Positions 44,671 to 53,279 are shown, counted from the first letter of the stretch. The stretch: 64,000 nt of DNA from Chryseobacterium sp. JUb7 (GCF_024806495.1 NZ_JANUFF010000012.1:1-64000); one strand, 5' to 3'. Program-made: numbers and translations. The notes: generated from the sequence alone by a model not told the origin.

Positions 44671-44684
44671 TGATAAATGTCATA
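44669..44684. promoter_or_regulatory. Crp-like operator on the regulator's own promoter
   Basis: TGTGA, six bases, TCATA: nine of ten positions match the classical Crp consensus TGTGA-N6-TCACA. It overlaps the last two bases of the -7 box and the presumed start site, so binding should repress. Confidence 0.5.
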
Positions 44685-44688
44685 TAAA

Positions 44689-45402
44689 ATGTCGCAGGAA
44701 CAACAGATTGCAATTGAAGAGAGGTTCGCAAGAGTTTTTAATGATAAATCATTCAAGGAAAGACTTTCCAGCGCTGATTTTGAGAAATACATCACCACTA
44801 AAAAGAAATTGAGTTTTCAGAAACATGATACGATCTTTGAAGATGGAGAAACTCCAAAAGGAGTGTATGTATTAGAAAAAGGAGCCGCTAAGCTGTCAAA
44901 ATCGGGAGCTTTCGGGAAAGATCAAATCCTTAGATTTATTAAAGAAGGGGACATCATCGGCTATCGTTCTTTACTTTGCGGGGAAAACTTCCAGGCGAAG
45001 GCTGAAGCTATGACAGATATTGAAGCTACTTTTTTACCGGCAGATGTTTTCATGTATCTTTTAGAAGTTGATCCTCAGCTTTCTTTTGTGATGCTTCAGA
45101 AAATTTCTTATGAATTGGGAGAATCATCCAATACGATTACTTTCCTGGCTCAAAAAACAGTAAGAGAAAGATTAGCAGAGATTTTAATTCTTTTGGAACA
45201 AAAATTAGGAGTAGATCCTGAGGGGTTCATCAAAATCTCATTAACAAGAGAAGAAATTGCGAACATCATCGGTACTGCTACCGAAAGTGCCATCCGTTTA
45301 ATCTCCGAATTTAAAGGAGACAGTCTCATTGAGGTGGACGGAAGAAACATCAAAATTCTCAACCACGACAAATTAATGAAACTAGGACACGTAGTTTTAT
45401 AA
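44689..45402 (+). CDS. Crp/Fnr family transcription regulator
   Basis: 237 residues. N-terminal cyclic-nucleotide-binding-like beta roll (residues about 30-140, with GETPKGVYVLEKGAAKLS) and a C-terminal winged helix whose recognition region is TREEIANIIGTATESAIRLISEF. It has one Cys only (LLCGEN), so it lacks the N-terminal Cys set of oxygen-sensing Fnr. It is divergent from ccoI and the rest of the cco genes, making it the natural candidate to control them, perhaps by another signal. Start at 44689 rather than 44677 because of the promoter position. Followed by a GAAA-loop terminator. Confidence 0.9.
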   Translation: MSQEQQIAIEERFARVFNDKSFKERLSSADFEKYITTKKKLSFQKHDTIFEDGETPKGVYVLEKGAAKLSKSGAFGKDQILRFIKEGDIIGYRSLLCGENFQAKAEAMTDIEATFLPADVFMYLLEVDPQLSFVMLQKISYELGESSNTITFLAQKTVRERLAEILILLEQKLGVDPEGFIKISLTREEIANIIGTATESAIRLISEFKGDSLIEVDGRNIKILNHDKLMKLGHVVL

Positions 45403-45420
45403 AAATCATACAAAAACTTG

Positions 45421-45443
45421 AGTCGGCGAAAGCCGACTTTTTA
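45421..45443 (+). terminator. Terminator with GAAA tetraloop
   Basis: A 7-bp stem AGTCGGC/GCCGACT closed by GAAA and followed by TTTTT, ending the Crp-type regulator transcript. Confidence 0.93.
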
Positions 45444-45465
45444 ACTTTTAAAAAATAGATACATT

Positions 45466-46281
45466 ATGTCTGTTCATTCTGAAATTAAAAAAGTTACGAC
45501 TGAAACCTTGCGAAAAATGAAATTCGACAAGGAGAAAATAACGATGCTTACCGCATATGATTATACTACTGCGAAGATGGTAGATGCCGGAGGAATTGAT
45601 GCTGTACTGATCGGAGATTCTGCAGCTAATGTAATGGCGGGTTTCGAAACAACGTTGCCTATTACTTTGGATCAGATGATTTACCATTCTCAAAGTGTGG
45701 TCAGAGGAACTGACAGAGCATTGGTTATTGCTGACCTGCCTTTCGGAACGTATCAGAGTAATCCTGAGAAAGCATTGGAGTCTGCAGTAAGAATGATGAA
45801 AGAAGGAGGTGCTCATGCTATTAAAATTGAAGGAGGGAAAGAGATTTCAAAATCTATCAAAAAGTTAATTAACGCAGGAATTCCTGTAATGGGGCATTTA
45901 GGGCTGACTCCTCAATCGATTTATAAATTCGGAACATATAAAGTTCGGGCTAAAGATGAAGCAGAAGCAGAGAAATTAATTTATGATGCTAAAATTTTAG
46001 AAGAATTAGGCTGCTTCGGTGTTGTTCTTGAAAAAATTCCTGCAGATCTTGCAAAACAGGTGACAGAAAGTATTTCTATCCCGACTATCGGAATCGGAGC
46101 AGGCCCTCATTGTGACGGTCAGGTTTTGGTTTATCATGATATGGTAGGTATGAACCAGGGATTCAGCCCGAAATTTTTAAGAAGATATCTTGATCTTTAC
46201 ACTGAAATTACAGGAGCTGTTGCTCAGTATGTAAAAGATGTCAAAAGTGTAGATTTTCCAAATGATAAAGAAAGTTATTAA
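45466..46281 (+). CDS. panB: 3-methyl-2-oxobutanoate hydroxymethyltransferase
   Basis: 271 residues. Family blocks MLTAYDYTTAKMVDAGGIDAVLIGDS, EGG at the substrate site, GHLGLTPQSI and IGIGAGPHCDGQVLV are all present. It makes ketopantoate, the first step to pantothenate and CoA, in the cytoplasm. Its stop codon overlaps the next start as TAATG. No other pantothenate gene is close by. Confidence 0.95.
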   Translation: MSVHSEIKKVTTETLRKMKFDKEKITMLTAYDYTTAKMVDAGGIDAVLIGDSAANVMAGFETTLPITLDQMIYHSQSVVRGTDRALVIADLPFGTYQSNPEKALESAVRMMKEGGAHAIKIEGGKEISKSIKKLINAGIPVMGHLGLTPQSIYKFGTYKVRAKDEAEAEKLIYDAKILEELGCFGVVLEKIPADLAKQVTESISIPTIGIGAGPHCDGQVLVYHDMVGMNQGFSPKFLRRYLDLYTEITGAVAQYVKDVKSVDFPNDKESY

Positions 46282-46607
46282 TGAGGCAGAATCTTCAAAC
46301 CGCTCAGGGAATCATTTCAGTTCTGGCCATCGTTTGCCTTGCTGTAGGATGGTTTAATCTATTCTCTCCGGAGGTTAACAATATTCTTTCGAGAAGAATA
46401 TTTTATATTGTAGTAGGGATAAGCTTCATTTTGCAGGCTCCATTGCTGGTCAATAAGAAATTTGTTTATCCGATGTATGCTGCGGCAGGACTTTGTATTA
46501 TTGGTGCCTTTTTACCATATGAATCAAAAATAGCTGGAATGAAAACACTTGGGCTGTTGGCCGGAGTCATTCTTTCTTTATCTAACAGATCTAATTTTCG
46601 TCAATAG
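46281..46607 (+). CDS. Small membrane protein
   Basis: 108 residues with about four hydrophobic segments and a short basic tail (SNRSNFRQ). I recognise no family. Translation is coupled to panB by a TAATG overlap, and the pseudouridine synthase gene follows after 3 bases. Confidence 0.7.
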   Translation: MRQNLQTAQGIISVLAIVCLAVGWFNLFSPEVNNILSRRIFYIVVGISFILQAPLLVNKKFVYPMYAAAGLCIIGAFLPYESKIAGMKTLGLLAGVILSLSNRSNFRQ

Positions 46608-46610
46608 ACC

Positions 46611-47288
46611 ATGGAAGATCAGATTGTTTATGAAGACAACCATCTTTTGGTGATTAATAAAAAGGTTGGACAGCTTGTACAGGGCGACAAAACCGGTGAC
46701 GAATCTTTATTAGAATTAATCAAGAATTTTATAAAAAAACGAGATGCTAAACCCGGAAATGTTTTTCTGGGTTTGGTTCATCGTATTGACAGACCTACCT
46801 CAGGTTTGGTGATTTATGCTAAAACATCCAAAGCTTTATCACGTCTCACTCAAATGGTTAAAAACCGTGAAGTTAAGAAGACCTATTGGGCAATTGTTGC
46901 AAAAGATATGATCCCGAAGACCCAAAGACTGGTTCATTATCTAAAGAAGAACGAAAAAAATAATAAAGCGATTGTATTCCCAAAAGTTACAGAGGGTGCA
47001 AAAGAAGCAATTCTTACTTATCATGTCATTAAAACTTTAGATAATTATCTTTTGCTGGAGATTGATTTGGAAACCGGAAGGCATCATCAGATCAGAGCAC
47101 AATTGTCAAAAACAGGAGTTCCGATTAAAGGAGATCTGAAATATGGCTCACCTCGTTCGAATCCGGACGGCGGAATTAATCTCCATGCCAGAAAACTGGA
47201 ATTTATACACCCTGTCACCAAAGAAAATATTGAAATTATAGCTCCCGTTCCGCAAAATGATGCGATTTGGAGAGCTTGTGAAAACTAA
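46611..47288 (+). CDS. RluA family pseudouridine synthase
   Basis: 225 residues, a short form without an S4 domain. The catalytic Asp is in HRIDRPTSGLVIYAKT near residue 63, and the later LLEIDLETGRHHQIRAQL motif is diagnostic of the RluA/RluC branch. It isomerises uridine in rRNA or tRNA; the target site cannot be told. Third gene of the panB unit. Confidence 0.9.
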   Translation: MEDQIVYEDNHLLVINKKVGQLVQGDKTGDESLLELIKNFIKKRDAKPGNVFLGLVHRIDRPTSGLVIYAKTSKALSRLTQMVKNREVKKTYWAIVAKDMIPKTQRLVHYLKKNEKNNKAIVFPKVTEGAKEAILTYHVIKTLDNYLLLEIDLETGRHHQIRAQLSKTGVPIKGDLKYGSPRSNPDGGINLHARKLEFIHPVTKENIEIIAPVPQNDAIWRACEN

Positions 47289-47296
47289 AAAACAAA

Positions 47297-48139
47297 ATGA
47301 AACTTAAATTATTTCTTTTAGCCACATCGCTGGCTCTTACTTCTTGTGCAAATAATGACGATGGAGTAACAACTGAGATCAATCAGCCGGTCGCAGTAAA
47401 TGCAAACAAAATTTCTTGGAATTTTCCGAATTTATCTCAGCCTTCATCGGGAAACGACTTTAATTATACTTTCGAGTATGATACTCAGGGAAGGGTTATT
47501 AAAAAGATGGGTGGAAAGCTTCAGCTTTCCGGAAGCACAGGATTTTCTTCTGTTTATTCAAAATCAATTTATACAACGATAACATATACCGGAAATACAG
47601 CAACTATGAAAACCTATAGTTCTGATCCTAATTTTAATGTGCAGTTGCAGGAAAGACGATTTGAATTTGATCATCAGGGTAATGTAACTAAATTGATTAT
47701 TCCAGAGATTAGTAATCAATATCTGGAAAAGCACTTGACCTATACTTATGATTCTTCAGGGAAATTGACTCAGATTCTGACAGAATATCCCAATATGCCT
47801 TATGATCCCAGCGATCCGGATGACTACATTTGGACTGATATCGAAAAGTTTAGTTATAACAATTCAGGGAATTTAGAAAAGGCAACAAAGACTGAAAAAC
47901 ATAATAATATTGATGCTTATGTTACTAATGAAGTTACGTTTGAAAATTTCGATTCTGCACCCAATCCATTTAAGAATTTAGGTGTTTTTGAAGATTATTT
48001 TTACTTTTCGTTATCAAAAAATAACCCTAAAAGAAGGATTTCAAAAGAGTATAAACCTTATAGCTCCGAATTTTTCCTGAATCAGTCAAACTGGACCAAT
48101 CAATATAATCAGGATGGAAGTCTAAAACTTTTCTACTAA
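47297..48139 (+). CDS. Lipoprotein with YD-repeat-like segments
   Basis: 280 residues with lipoprotein signal (lipobox LTSC near residue 17). Several segments have the pattern YTFEYDTQGRVIKK, FEFDHQGNVTKL and YTYDSSGKLTQI, which resemble the YD/RHS-type repeats of surface proteins. Exported, function unknown. Eight bases after the pseudouridine synthase gene, ending in a hairpin terminator. Confidence 0.78.
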   Translation: MKLKLFLLATSLALTSCANNDDGVTTEINQPVAVNANKISWNFPNLSQPSSGNDFNYTFEYDTQGRVIKKMGGKLQLSGSTGFSSVYSKSIYTTITYTGNTATMKTYSSDPNFNVQLQERRFEFDHQGNVTKLIIPEISNQYLEKHLTYTYDSSGKLTQILTEYPNMPYDPSDPDDYIWTDIEKFSYNNSGNLEKATKTEKHNNIDAYVTNEVTFENFDSAPNPFKNLGVFEDYFYFSLSKNNPKRRISKEYKPYSSEFFLNQSNWTNQYNQDGSLKLFY

Positions 48140-48161
48140 AAATATTATAAAAACAAAAATG

Positions 48162-48188
48162 AAGACCGTCTCAAATCGAGATGGTCTT
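48162..48188 (+). terminator. Terminator before the thi operon
   Basis: An 11-bp stem (AAGACCGTCTC with GAGATGGTCTT, one G-T pair) followed by a T-run. Confidence 0.88.
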
Positions 48189-48206
48189 TTTATTTTAAAA
48201 TGAAAT

Positions 48207-48237
48207 TTTGCCCATTTCAAAAAAATGTCTAACTTCG
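48207..48237 (+). promoter_or_regulatory. Promoter of the thiamin operon
   Basis: TTG at 48208-48210 (within TTTTG), a 19-base spacer and TAACTTCG at 48230-48237, one mismatch from TAnnTTTG. The start site would be near 48244, precisely where the riboswitch begins. Confidence 0.72.
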
Positions 48238-48242
48238 CCTCA

Positions 48243-48329
48243 CACTTTAGGGGTGTCTGTTGAACAAACGGGCTGAGATTTTACCCTTTGAACCTGATTT
48301 CTAGATCATACTAGCGTAGGGAAAAGTAG
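48243..48329 (+). ncRNA. TPP riboswitch (THI element)
   Basis: Contains the conserved parts of the thiamin pyrophosphate aptamer in order: GGGGTG, GGCTGAGA, ACCC, GAACCTGAT and GCGTAGGGA. P1 is ACTTT (48244-48248) with AAAGT (48323-48327). The terminal helix is CTAG/CTAG closed by ATCATA. It sits before thiS and the thi operon. The 3' strand of P1 (AAAAGT, 48322-48327) can instead pair with ACTTTT (48333-48338), a possible switching partner. No terminator with a T-run follows, so control is probably at translation. Confidence 0.96.
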
Positions 48330-48365
48330 ATGACTTTTGCTGTACATTCTATTGTACAATAATAG

Positions 48366-48404
48366 CCATTCCTAAGGTGCATTTAATAAAAATGTTAGGA
48401 ATGG
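48366..48404 (+). promoter_or_regulatory. thiS: Hairpin sequestering the thiS start codon
   Basis: Perfect 10-bp arms CCATTCCTAA (48366-48375) and TTAGGAATGG (48395-48404). The right arm covers the AGGA and the ATG at 48401, while an in-frame ATG at 48392 sits in the loop. It is 37 bases after the aptamer and likely forms the expression platform. Confidence 0.65.
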
Positions 48405-48607
48405 AGATCACAATCAACCACACGACAAAAACTTTTGAAGTACTTCCCGAAAATCTGGAAGCACTTATTGCTATGGAATTACCTGAAAAGAAAAAAGGAA
48501 TTGCTGTAGCACTGAACAATCGCATTATTCCGCAATCAATCTGGGCGGAGACATTTCTCAACAACAAAGATTCAATTTTAATTATTACTGCCACTCAGGG
48601 CGGTTAA
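48401..48607 (+). CDS. thiS: Sulfur carrier protein ThiS
   Basis: 68 residues ending in the Gly-Gly required for thiocarboxylate formation (TATQGG). ThiS is adenylated by ThiF and hands sulfur to ThiG for thiazole synthesis. Start at 48401 (MEITINH) gives the normal ubiquitin-like length; in-frame upstream starts at 48377 (GTG) and 48392 are possible but would add unconserved residues. First gene after the riboswitch. Confidence 0.93.
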   Translation: MEITINHTTKTFEVLPENLEALIAMELPEKKKGIAVALNNRIIPQSIWAETFLNNKDSILIITATQGG

Positions 48608-48631
48608 TTTCCATAATAAAACAAAAATTAT

Positions 48632-50443
48632 ATGGCTCATAACATCACACGTTCGCCGTTTCCGAACTCAAAAAAAATCTATGTTGAAGGGAAAATTCAC
48701 CCGATCAGCGTAGCGATGCGCGAAATACAGCTAAGTCCGACAAAACTCACCAACGGAAAGATTGAAGAAAATCCACCTGTTACAATTTACGATACATCAG
48801 GACCTTACACGGATGAAAATTCTGAAATAAATATCGAAAAAGGGCTTCCGAGAATCCGGGAACAGTGGATTTTAGACAGAAATGATGTAGAGATTCTGGA
48901 TGGAATCACGTCTGACTATGGGAAAGCCCGTCTTGCCAATTCAAAACTGGATGAATTACGATTTTCTTATAATCACAAACCAAAAGTTGCCAAAGAAGGT
49001 CAGGAAGTTACCCAGTTATACTATGCAAAACAGGGAATTATCACTCCCGAAATGGAATATATTGCCATCAGAGAAAATCAAAAAATCGAACAGCTCGATT
49101 CTGTTTCAAAAGACATGGCTTTTCAACATCCTGGAAACAGCTTTGGCGCAAGAACTCCTAAAAGCAAAATCACTCCAGAATTTGTAAGAGACGAGATCGC
49201 AGCCGGAAGAGCCATTATTCCCAACAATATCAATCACCCTGAAAGCGAACCGATGATTATCGGACGAAATTTCCTGGTTAAAATTAATGCCAACATCGGA
49301 AACAGTGCTGTGTCATCAAGCATTGAAGAAGAAGTTGAAAAAGCAGTTTGGGCCTGTCGCTGGGGAGCAGATACGATCATGGATTTATCTACGGGAAAAA
49401 ATATCCATGAAACCAGAGAATGGATTATCAGAAACAGCCCGGTTCCGATTGGTACAGTACCAATTTATCAGGCATTGGAAAAAGTAAAAGGAGTTGCAGA
49501 AGATCTGACATGGGAAATTTTTAAAGATACGTTGATAGAACAGGCGGAACAGGGCGTTTCTTATTTCACGATTCACGCGGGAGTATTGTTGAGATATATT
49601 CACTTAACGGCAAAACGTGTTACCGGAATTGTTTCGAGAGGCGGTTCTATCATGGCAAAATGGTGCTTGTTTCATCACAGAGAAAACTTTTTGTACACGC
49701 ACTTCGAGGAAATCTGTGAGATCATGAAAAAATATGACGTTGCTTTTTCTTTGGGAGACGGCCTTCGTCCTGGCTCTATTGCCGATGCTAATGATGAAGC
49801 ACAGTTTGCGGAACTGGAAACTTTAGGAGAGCTTACAAAAATTGCCTGGAAACATAATGTTCAGGTAATGATTGAAGGTCCCGGTCACGTTCCGATGCAT
49901 ATGATCAAAGAAAATATGGAAAAGCAACTGGAAGTCTGTGATGAAGCTCCGTTTTACACATTAGGTCCTTTGACAACAGACATTGCGCCCGGTTACGATC
50001 ACATTACTTCCGGAATCGGAGCGGCAATGATTGGCTGGTTTGGTTGTGCGATGTTGTGTTATGTGACACCAAAAGAACATTTAGGACTTCCGAATAAAGA
50101 AGATGTAAAAGTTGGAGTTATTACCTATAAGCTGGCTGCTCACGCTGCAGATTTAGCAAAAGGTCATCCCGGCTCACAATACAGAGACAATGCTTTGAGT
50201 AAAGCCAGATTTGAATTCCGTTGGGAAGATCAGTTTAATCTTTCTTTAGATCCTGATACAGCGAGATCTTACCACGATGAAACACTTCCGGCAGACGGAG
50301 CGAAGATTGCCCATTTCTGCTCAATGTGCGGACCAAAATTCTGTTCGATGAAAATCACACAGGAAATTCGTGAATCTGCAGAGAAAGGAATGTTCGACAA
50401 GTCTCAGGAATTTATCGAAAAAGGGAAAGAAATTTATATATGA
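48632..50443 (+). CDS. thiC: Phosphomethylpyrimidine synthase ThiC
   Basis: 603 residues. A noncanonical radical SAM enzyme that turns aminoimidazole ribotide into HMP-phosphate. The cluster motif CSMCGPKFC (C-x2-C-x4-C) lies near residues 562-570, and the central GRNFLVKINANIGNS, SRGGSIMAKW and EGPGHVPMH blocks are family signatures. Coupled to the next gene by ATGA. Confidence 0.97.
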   Translation: MAHNITRSPFPNSKKIYVEGKIHPISVAMREIQLSPTKLTNGKIEENPPVTIYDTSGPYTDENSEINIEKGLPRIREQWILDRNDVEILDGITSDYGKARLANSKLDELRFSYNHKPKVAKEGQEVTQLYYAKQGIITPEMEYIAIRENQKIEQLDSVSKDMAFQHPGNSFGARTPKSKITPEFVRDEIAAGRAIIPNNINHPESEPMIIGRNFLVKINANIGNSAVSSSIEEEVEKAVWACRWGADTIMDLSTGKNIHETREWIIRNSPVPIGTVPIYQALEKVKGVAEDLTWEIFKDTLIEQAEQGVSYFTIHAGVLLRYIHLTAKRVTGIVSRGGSIMAKWCLFHHRENFLYTHFEEICEIMKKYDVAFSLGDGLRPGSIADANDEAQFAELETLGELTKIAWKHNVQVMIEGPGHVPMHMIKENMEKQLEVCDEAPFYTLGPLTTDIAPGYDHITSGIGAAMIGWFGCAMLCYVTPKEHLGLPNKEDVKVGVITYKLAAHAADLAKGHPGSQYRDNALSKARFEFRWEDQFNLSLDPDTARSYHDETLPADGAKIAHFCSMCGPKFCSMKITQEIRESAEKGMFDKSQEFIEKGKEIYI

Positions 50444-51024
50444 TCATCGTAATCACTCCCGAAGAAGTTGTTCAGAAAGAAACTGAATTGATTAATGAAT
50501 TATTTCACGAAGGACTGGATTTGCTGCATATCAGAAAGCCTTTTATTAATTCGGAAGAAATAACAGATTTTATTCAAAAAATAGATTCCACATTTCATCA
50601 TCAGTTGGTTTTGCACAGTCATTATGATCTGGCTGAAAATTTTAATATTTCAAGATTTCATTTCAGAGAAATTGACAGGCAAAATGATTTGTATAAATCT
50701 TTTGAAGATAAAACGATTTCAACGTCTGTTCATGATATTGAAATTTTCAATGAATTAAATGAAGATTGGGAGTATGCTTTTATCAGTCCGGTTTTTCCTA
50801 GTATTTCTAAAAAAGGATATGGAGAAAATTTAACGGTTTTGAATGATATTAAAAAACGAAACAATTCAAACGTAAAATTGATTGCTTTGGGAGGAATTAA
50901 TGATCAAAATATTAGTAAAGTTTTCGAGAGTGACATTGATGGCGTGGCTTTGTTAGGATCAATTTGGGAAAGTAAGGAACCTTTAAATGTTTTAAAAAAA
51001 TGCAGAAAGAGCGTCCTTTCGTAA
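50440..51024 (+). CDS. ThiE/TenI-like protein (first copy)
   Basis: 194 residues of the ThiE/TenI fold. The diphosphate-binding end ALGGIN is present, but the loop that reads IGLGP...T in ThiE is ISPVFPSISKKGYG here, closer to TenI (thiazole tautomerase). A full ThiE lies 1.4 kb downstream in the same operon, so this copy probably does the TenI step or has a supporting role. The assignment is inferred from the motif difference. Overlaps thiC by 4 bases and thiD by 25 bases. Confidence 0.8.
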   Translation: MIIVITPEEVVQKETELINELFHEGLDLLHIRKPFINSEEITDFIQKIDSTFHHQLVLHSHYDLAENFNISRFHFREIDRQNDLYKSFEDKTISTSVHDIEIFNELNEDWEYAFISPVFPSISKKGYGENLTVLNDIKKRNNSNVKLIALGGINDQNISKVFESDIDGVALLGSIWESKEPLNVLKKCRKSVLS

Positions 51025-51743
51025 TGAGTATTGCAGGCTTCGATCCAAGTGGCGGAGCTGGTTTGTTGGCAGATATTAAAACGTTTGAACAATTGAAACT
51101 TCAGGGATTGGGAGTTTGTACGGCAATGACTTTACAGACGGAATCTCAATGTTTAAGCCTGAACTGGCAGCCTTTGGAAGAAATTTTATCTGCAATTAAT
51201 GTTTTAATGAAAAATTATCTTGTTAAAGCAATTAAAATCGGAGTGGTGAAAGATGCTTGGTTTTTAAGTCAAATTGTAGAACGAATTAAATCTGTAAATC
51301 CTGTCGCAAAAATTGTTTGGGATCCGGTTTTAAAAAGTACATCCGAGTTTTCTTTTTTTGATCTGAATACAATTTCTGATTTGAAAAATGTTTTACAGCA
51401 AATTGATTTAATTACACCAAATTATAATGAATATAAAGTTTTAAAGGAATTTGATCTTTTTAAAAATGCGAAAAATTCATGTTCAGTTTTAATTAAAGGA
51501 GGTCATCGTGAAGATCAAATAGGAACAGATATTTTAATTCAAAACGGTAAAGAAATATTCATTAATCCAATTGATATAACTTCTGATTTTTATCCAAAAC
51601 ACGGTTCAGGTTGCGTACTTTCTTCCGCAATTGCAAGTCATTTAGCTTTTGGAAAAAATTTAGAGGAAGCTTGTAGAAACGGAAAATTATACATTGAAAA
51701 ATTTTTAACAAGCAATCCTGCTTTATTAGGATTCCACTATTAA
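51000..51743 (+). CDS. thiD: Hydroxymethylpyrimidine/phosphomethylpyrimidine kinase
   Basis: 247 residues. SIAGFDPSGGAGLLADIKTF near the N-terminus, WDPVLKST, LITPNYNEYKVL and a C-terminal KHGSGCVLSSAIASHLA block mark the ThiD ribokinase fold. It phosphorylates HMP and HMP-phosphate before coupling to the thiazole. ATG at 51000 overlaps the TenI-like gene by 25 bases; an internal ATG at 51024 would remove the conserved lead-in. Confidence 0.93.
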   Translation: MQKERPFVMSIAGFDPSGGAGLLADIKTFEQLKLQGLGVCTAMTLQTESQCLSLNWQPLEEILSAINVLMKNYLVKAIKIGVVKDAWFLSQIVERIKSVNPVAKIVWDPVLKSTSEFSFFDLNTISDLKNVLQQIDLITPNYNEYKVLKEFDLFKNAKNSCSVLIKGGHREDQIGTDILIQNGKEIFINPIDITSDFYPKHGSGCVLSSAIASHLAFGKNLEEACRNGKLYIEKFLTSNPALLGFHY

Positions 51744-51838
51744 AACTTTGTGCTCTCTGCTAAGTAGAACGCTTTTGCTAACTTAAAAAAAGGGAGTAGT
51801 AAAAAAAATCTTAGCGCTCTTTGCGTTTAAAAAATAAA
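51744..51838 (+). repeat. Possible degenerate repeat between thiD and thiE
   Basis: A 95-base gap in an otherwise tight operon. It contains CTTTGTGCTCTCTGCTAAG and, 50 bases on, CTTAGCGCTCTTTGCGTTT, which look like two related copies of a short CTTTGCG-type motif that I recall from flavobacterial intergenic DNA. No promoter or hairpin is evident. Confidence 0.35.
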
Positions 51839-52453
51839 ATGGAAAAATTACAATACATATCTCAAGGATTCACCATAGAAGATCAGGAGCTTAACATTCG
51901 AAAAGCTCTTGATAACGGTGTAAAATGGATCCAGGTTCGCTTTAAAAATGCTCCTGAAAATGAATTCATCAGACTTTGTGAAATTTCAAAAAAATTATGT
52001 TCAGATCATCAGACGGTTTGTATCATCAACGATCATGTTCAGATTGCAAAAGAGATCGATGCAGACGGCGTTCATTTAGGCTTAAAAGATACATCAATTG
52101 ATATTGCCCGACATATTTTAGGAGAAAATAAAATCATCGGAGGAACGGCAAATACCATTTCAGATGTTCTTCAAAGAATGACCGAGCCATGCGATTATAT
52201 TGGCTTGGGACCATTAAGATTTACTTCGACTAAAGAACAGTTAAGTCCGATTTTAGGTTTCGAAGGATATGAGAAAATCATTTGGGAATTAAAAGAGAAA
52301 TCTTTAGAAATTCCAAAAATATTTGCAATTGGTGGAGTTGTTTTGGAAGATATTAAACAATTACAGGGAATAGGAATTTATGGGGTAGCCGTTTCAGGAC
52401 AAATTACCAATCAGCCTTCTGTTATTAACCAATTTAAAACCATCTTACAATGA
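51839..52453 (+). CDS. thiE: Thiamin phosphate synthase (second ThiE-like copy)
   Basis: 204 residues. Has the complete ThiE set: WIQVRFKN, CIINDHVQIAKEIDADGVHLG, IGLGPLRFTSTKE and AIGGV. It joins HMP-diphosphate to the carboxythiazole phosphate. Start at 51839 (MEKLQYIS) after a gap is preferred to an in-frame start at 51821. Coupled to thiG through ATGA. Confidence 0.93.
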   Translation: MEKLQYISQGFTIEDQELNIRKALDNGVKWIQVRFKNAPENEFIRLCEISKKLCSDHQTVCIINDHVQIAKEIDADGVHLGLKDTSIDIARHILGENKIIGGTANTISDVLQRMTEPCDYIGLGPLRFTSTKEQLSPILGFEGYEKIIWELKEKSLEIPKIFAIGGVVLEDIKQLQGIGIYGVAVSGQITNQPSVINQFKTILQ

Positions 52454-53226
52454 AAAATCAACCCTTACTTATAGCAGACAGAACTTTTGAATCAAGATTA
52501 TTTTTAGGAACAGGAAAATTCGGAAACCTTTCAGAAATGACCGATTCCATCATCGCTTCAGGAAGTGAAATGGTAACGATGGCGTTGAAAAGAATCGATT
52601 CTCAATCTTCAGAAGATGATATTTTAAACGCTTTAAAGCCAACAAAATCTCACCTTTTGCCCAATACTTCAGGTGCAAGAACCGCGAAAGAAGCAGTTCT
52701 GGCAGCTCAATTAGCCCGAGAAGCCTTAGAAACAAACTGGGTGAAACTTGAAATTCATCCTGATCCTAAATATTTGTTACCTGATCCGATTGAAACATTG
52801 TATGCAACAGAAGAATTGGCCAAATTAGGATTTATTGTAATGCCTTACATTCACGCCGATCCGGTTTTGTGCAAACGTCTGGAAGATGCAGGTACAGCGG
52901 TTGTAATGCCTTTGGGAGCACCAATTGGGACAAATAAAGGATTAAGAACATTGGACTTTTTAGAAATTATCATCAGTCAGAGCAACGTTCCTGTTGTGGT
53001 AGATGCGGGTATTGGAGCGCCTTCCGATGCTGCAAAAGCAATGGAACTGGGCGCTGATGCAGTTTTGGTGAATACAGCAATCGCGGTTGCAAGAAATCCC
53101 GTGAATATGGCATTGGCTTTTAAAGAAGGTGTCATTGCAGGAAGAAGGGCTTTTGAATCCGGTTTGGGCGCGATTGCACAACACGCAGAAGCATCGAGTC
53201 CGCTGACTTCTTTTTTGTTTGATTAA
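52450..53226 (+). CDS. thiG: Thiazole synthase ThiG
   Basis: 258 residues. RLFLGTGKF at the start, VKLEIHPD with the conserved active-site Lys region, MPLGAPIGTNKGL and VVVDAGIGAPSDAAKAMELGADAVLVNTA are ThiG signatures. It condenses deoxyxylulose-5-phosphate, dehydroglycine from ThiH and sulfur from ThiS. Followed by a 78-base gap with a hairpin element before thiH. Confidence 0.97.
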   Translation: MKNQPLLIADRTFESRLFLGTGKFGNLSEMTDSIIASGSEMVTMALKRIDSQSSEDDILNALKPTKSHLLPNTSGARTAKEAVLAAQLAREALETNWVKLEIHPDPKYLLPDPIETLYATEELAKLGFIVMPYIHADPVLCKRLEDAGTAVVMPLGAPIGTNKGLRTLDFLEIIISQSNVPVVVDAGIGAPSDAAKAMELGADAVLVNTAIAVARNPVNMALAFKEGVIAGRRAFESGLGAIAQHAEASSPLTSFLFD

Positions 53227-53235
53227 AGAAAAAAA

Positions 53236-53279
53236 GCCCCGAAGGGACGATTCAAAGAAGAATAGGATGAAGTCCTATT
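53236..53279 (+). repeat. REP-like double hairpin between thiG and thiH
   Basis: A short hairpin with a CGAA loop (CCC/GGG within GCCCCGAAGGGAC) at 53236-53248, then AATAGGA/TCCTATT with a TGAAG loop at 53261-53279. No T-run follows. The pattern recalls REP elements mobilised by RAYT transposases, but no transposase gene is present in the window. Confidence 0.45.
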
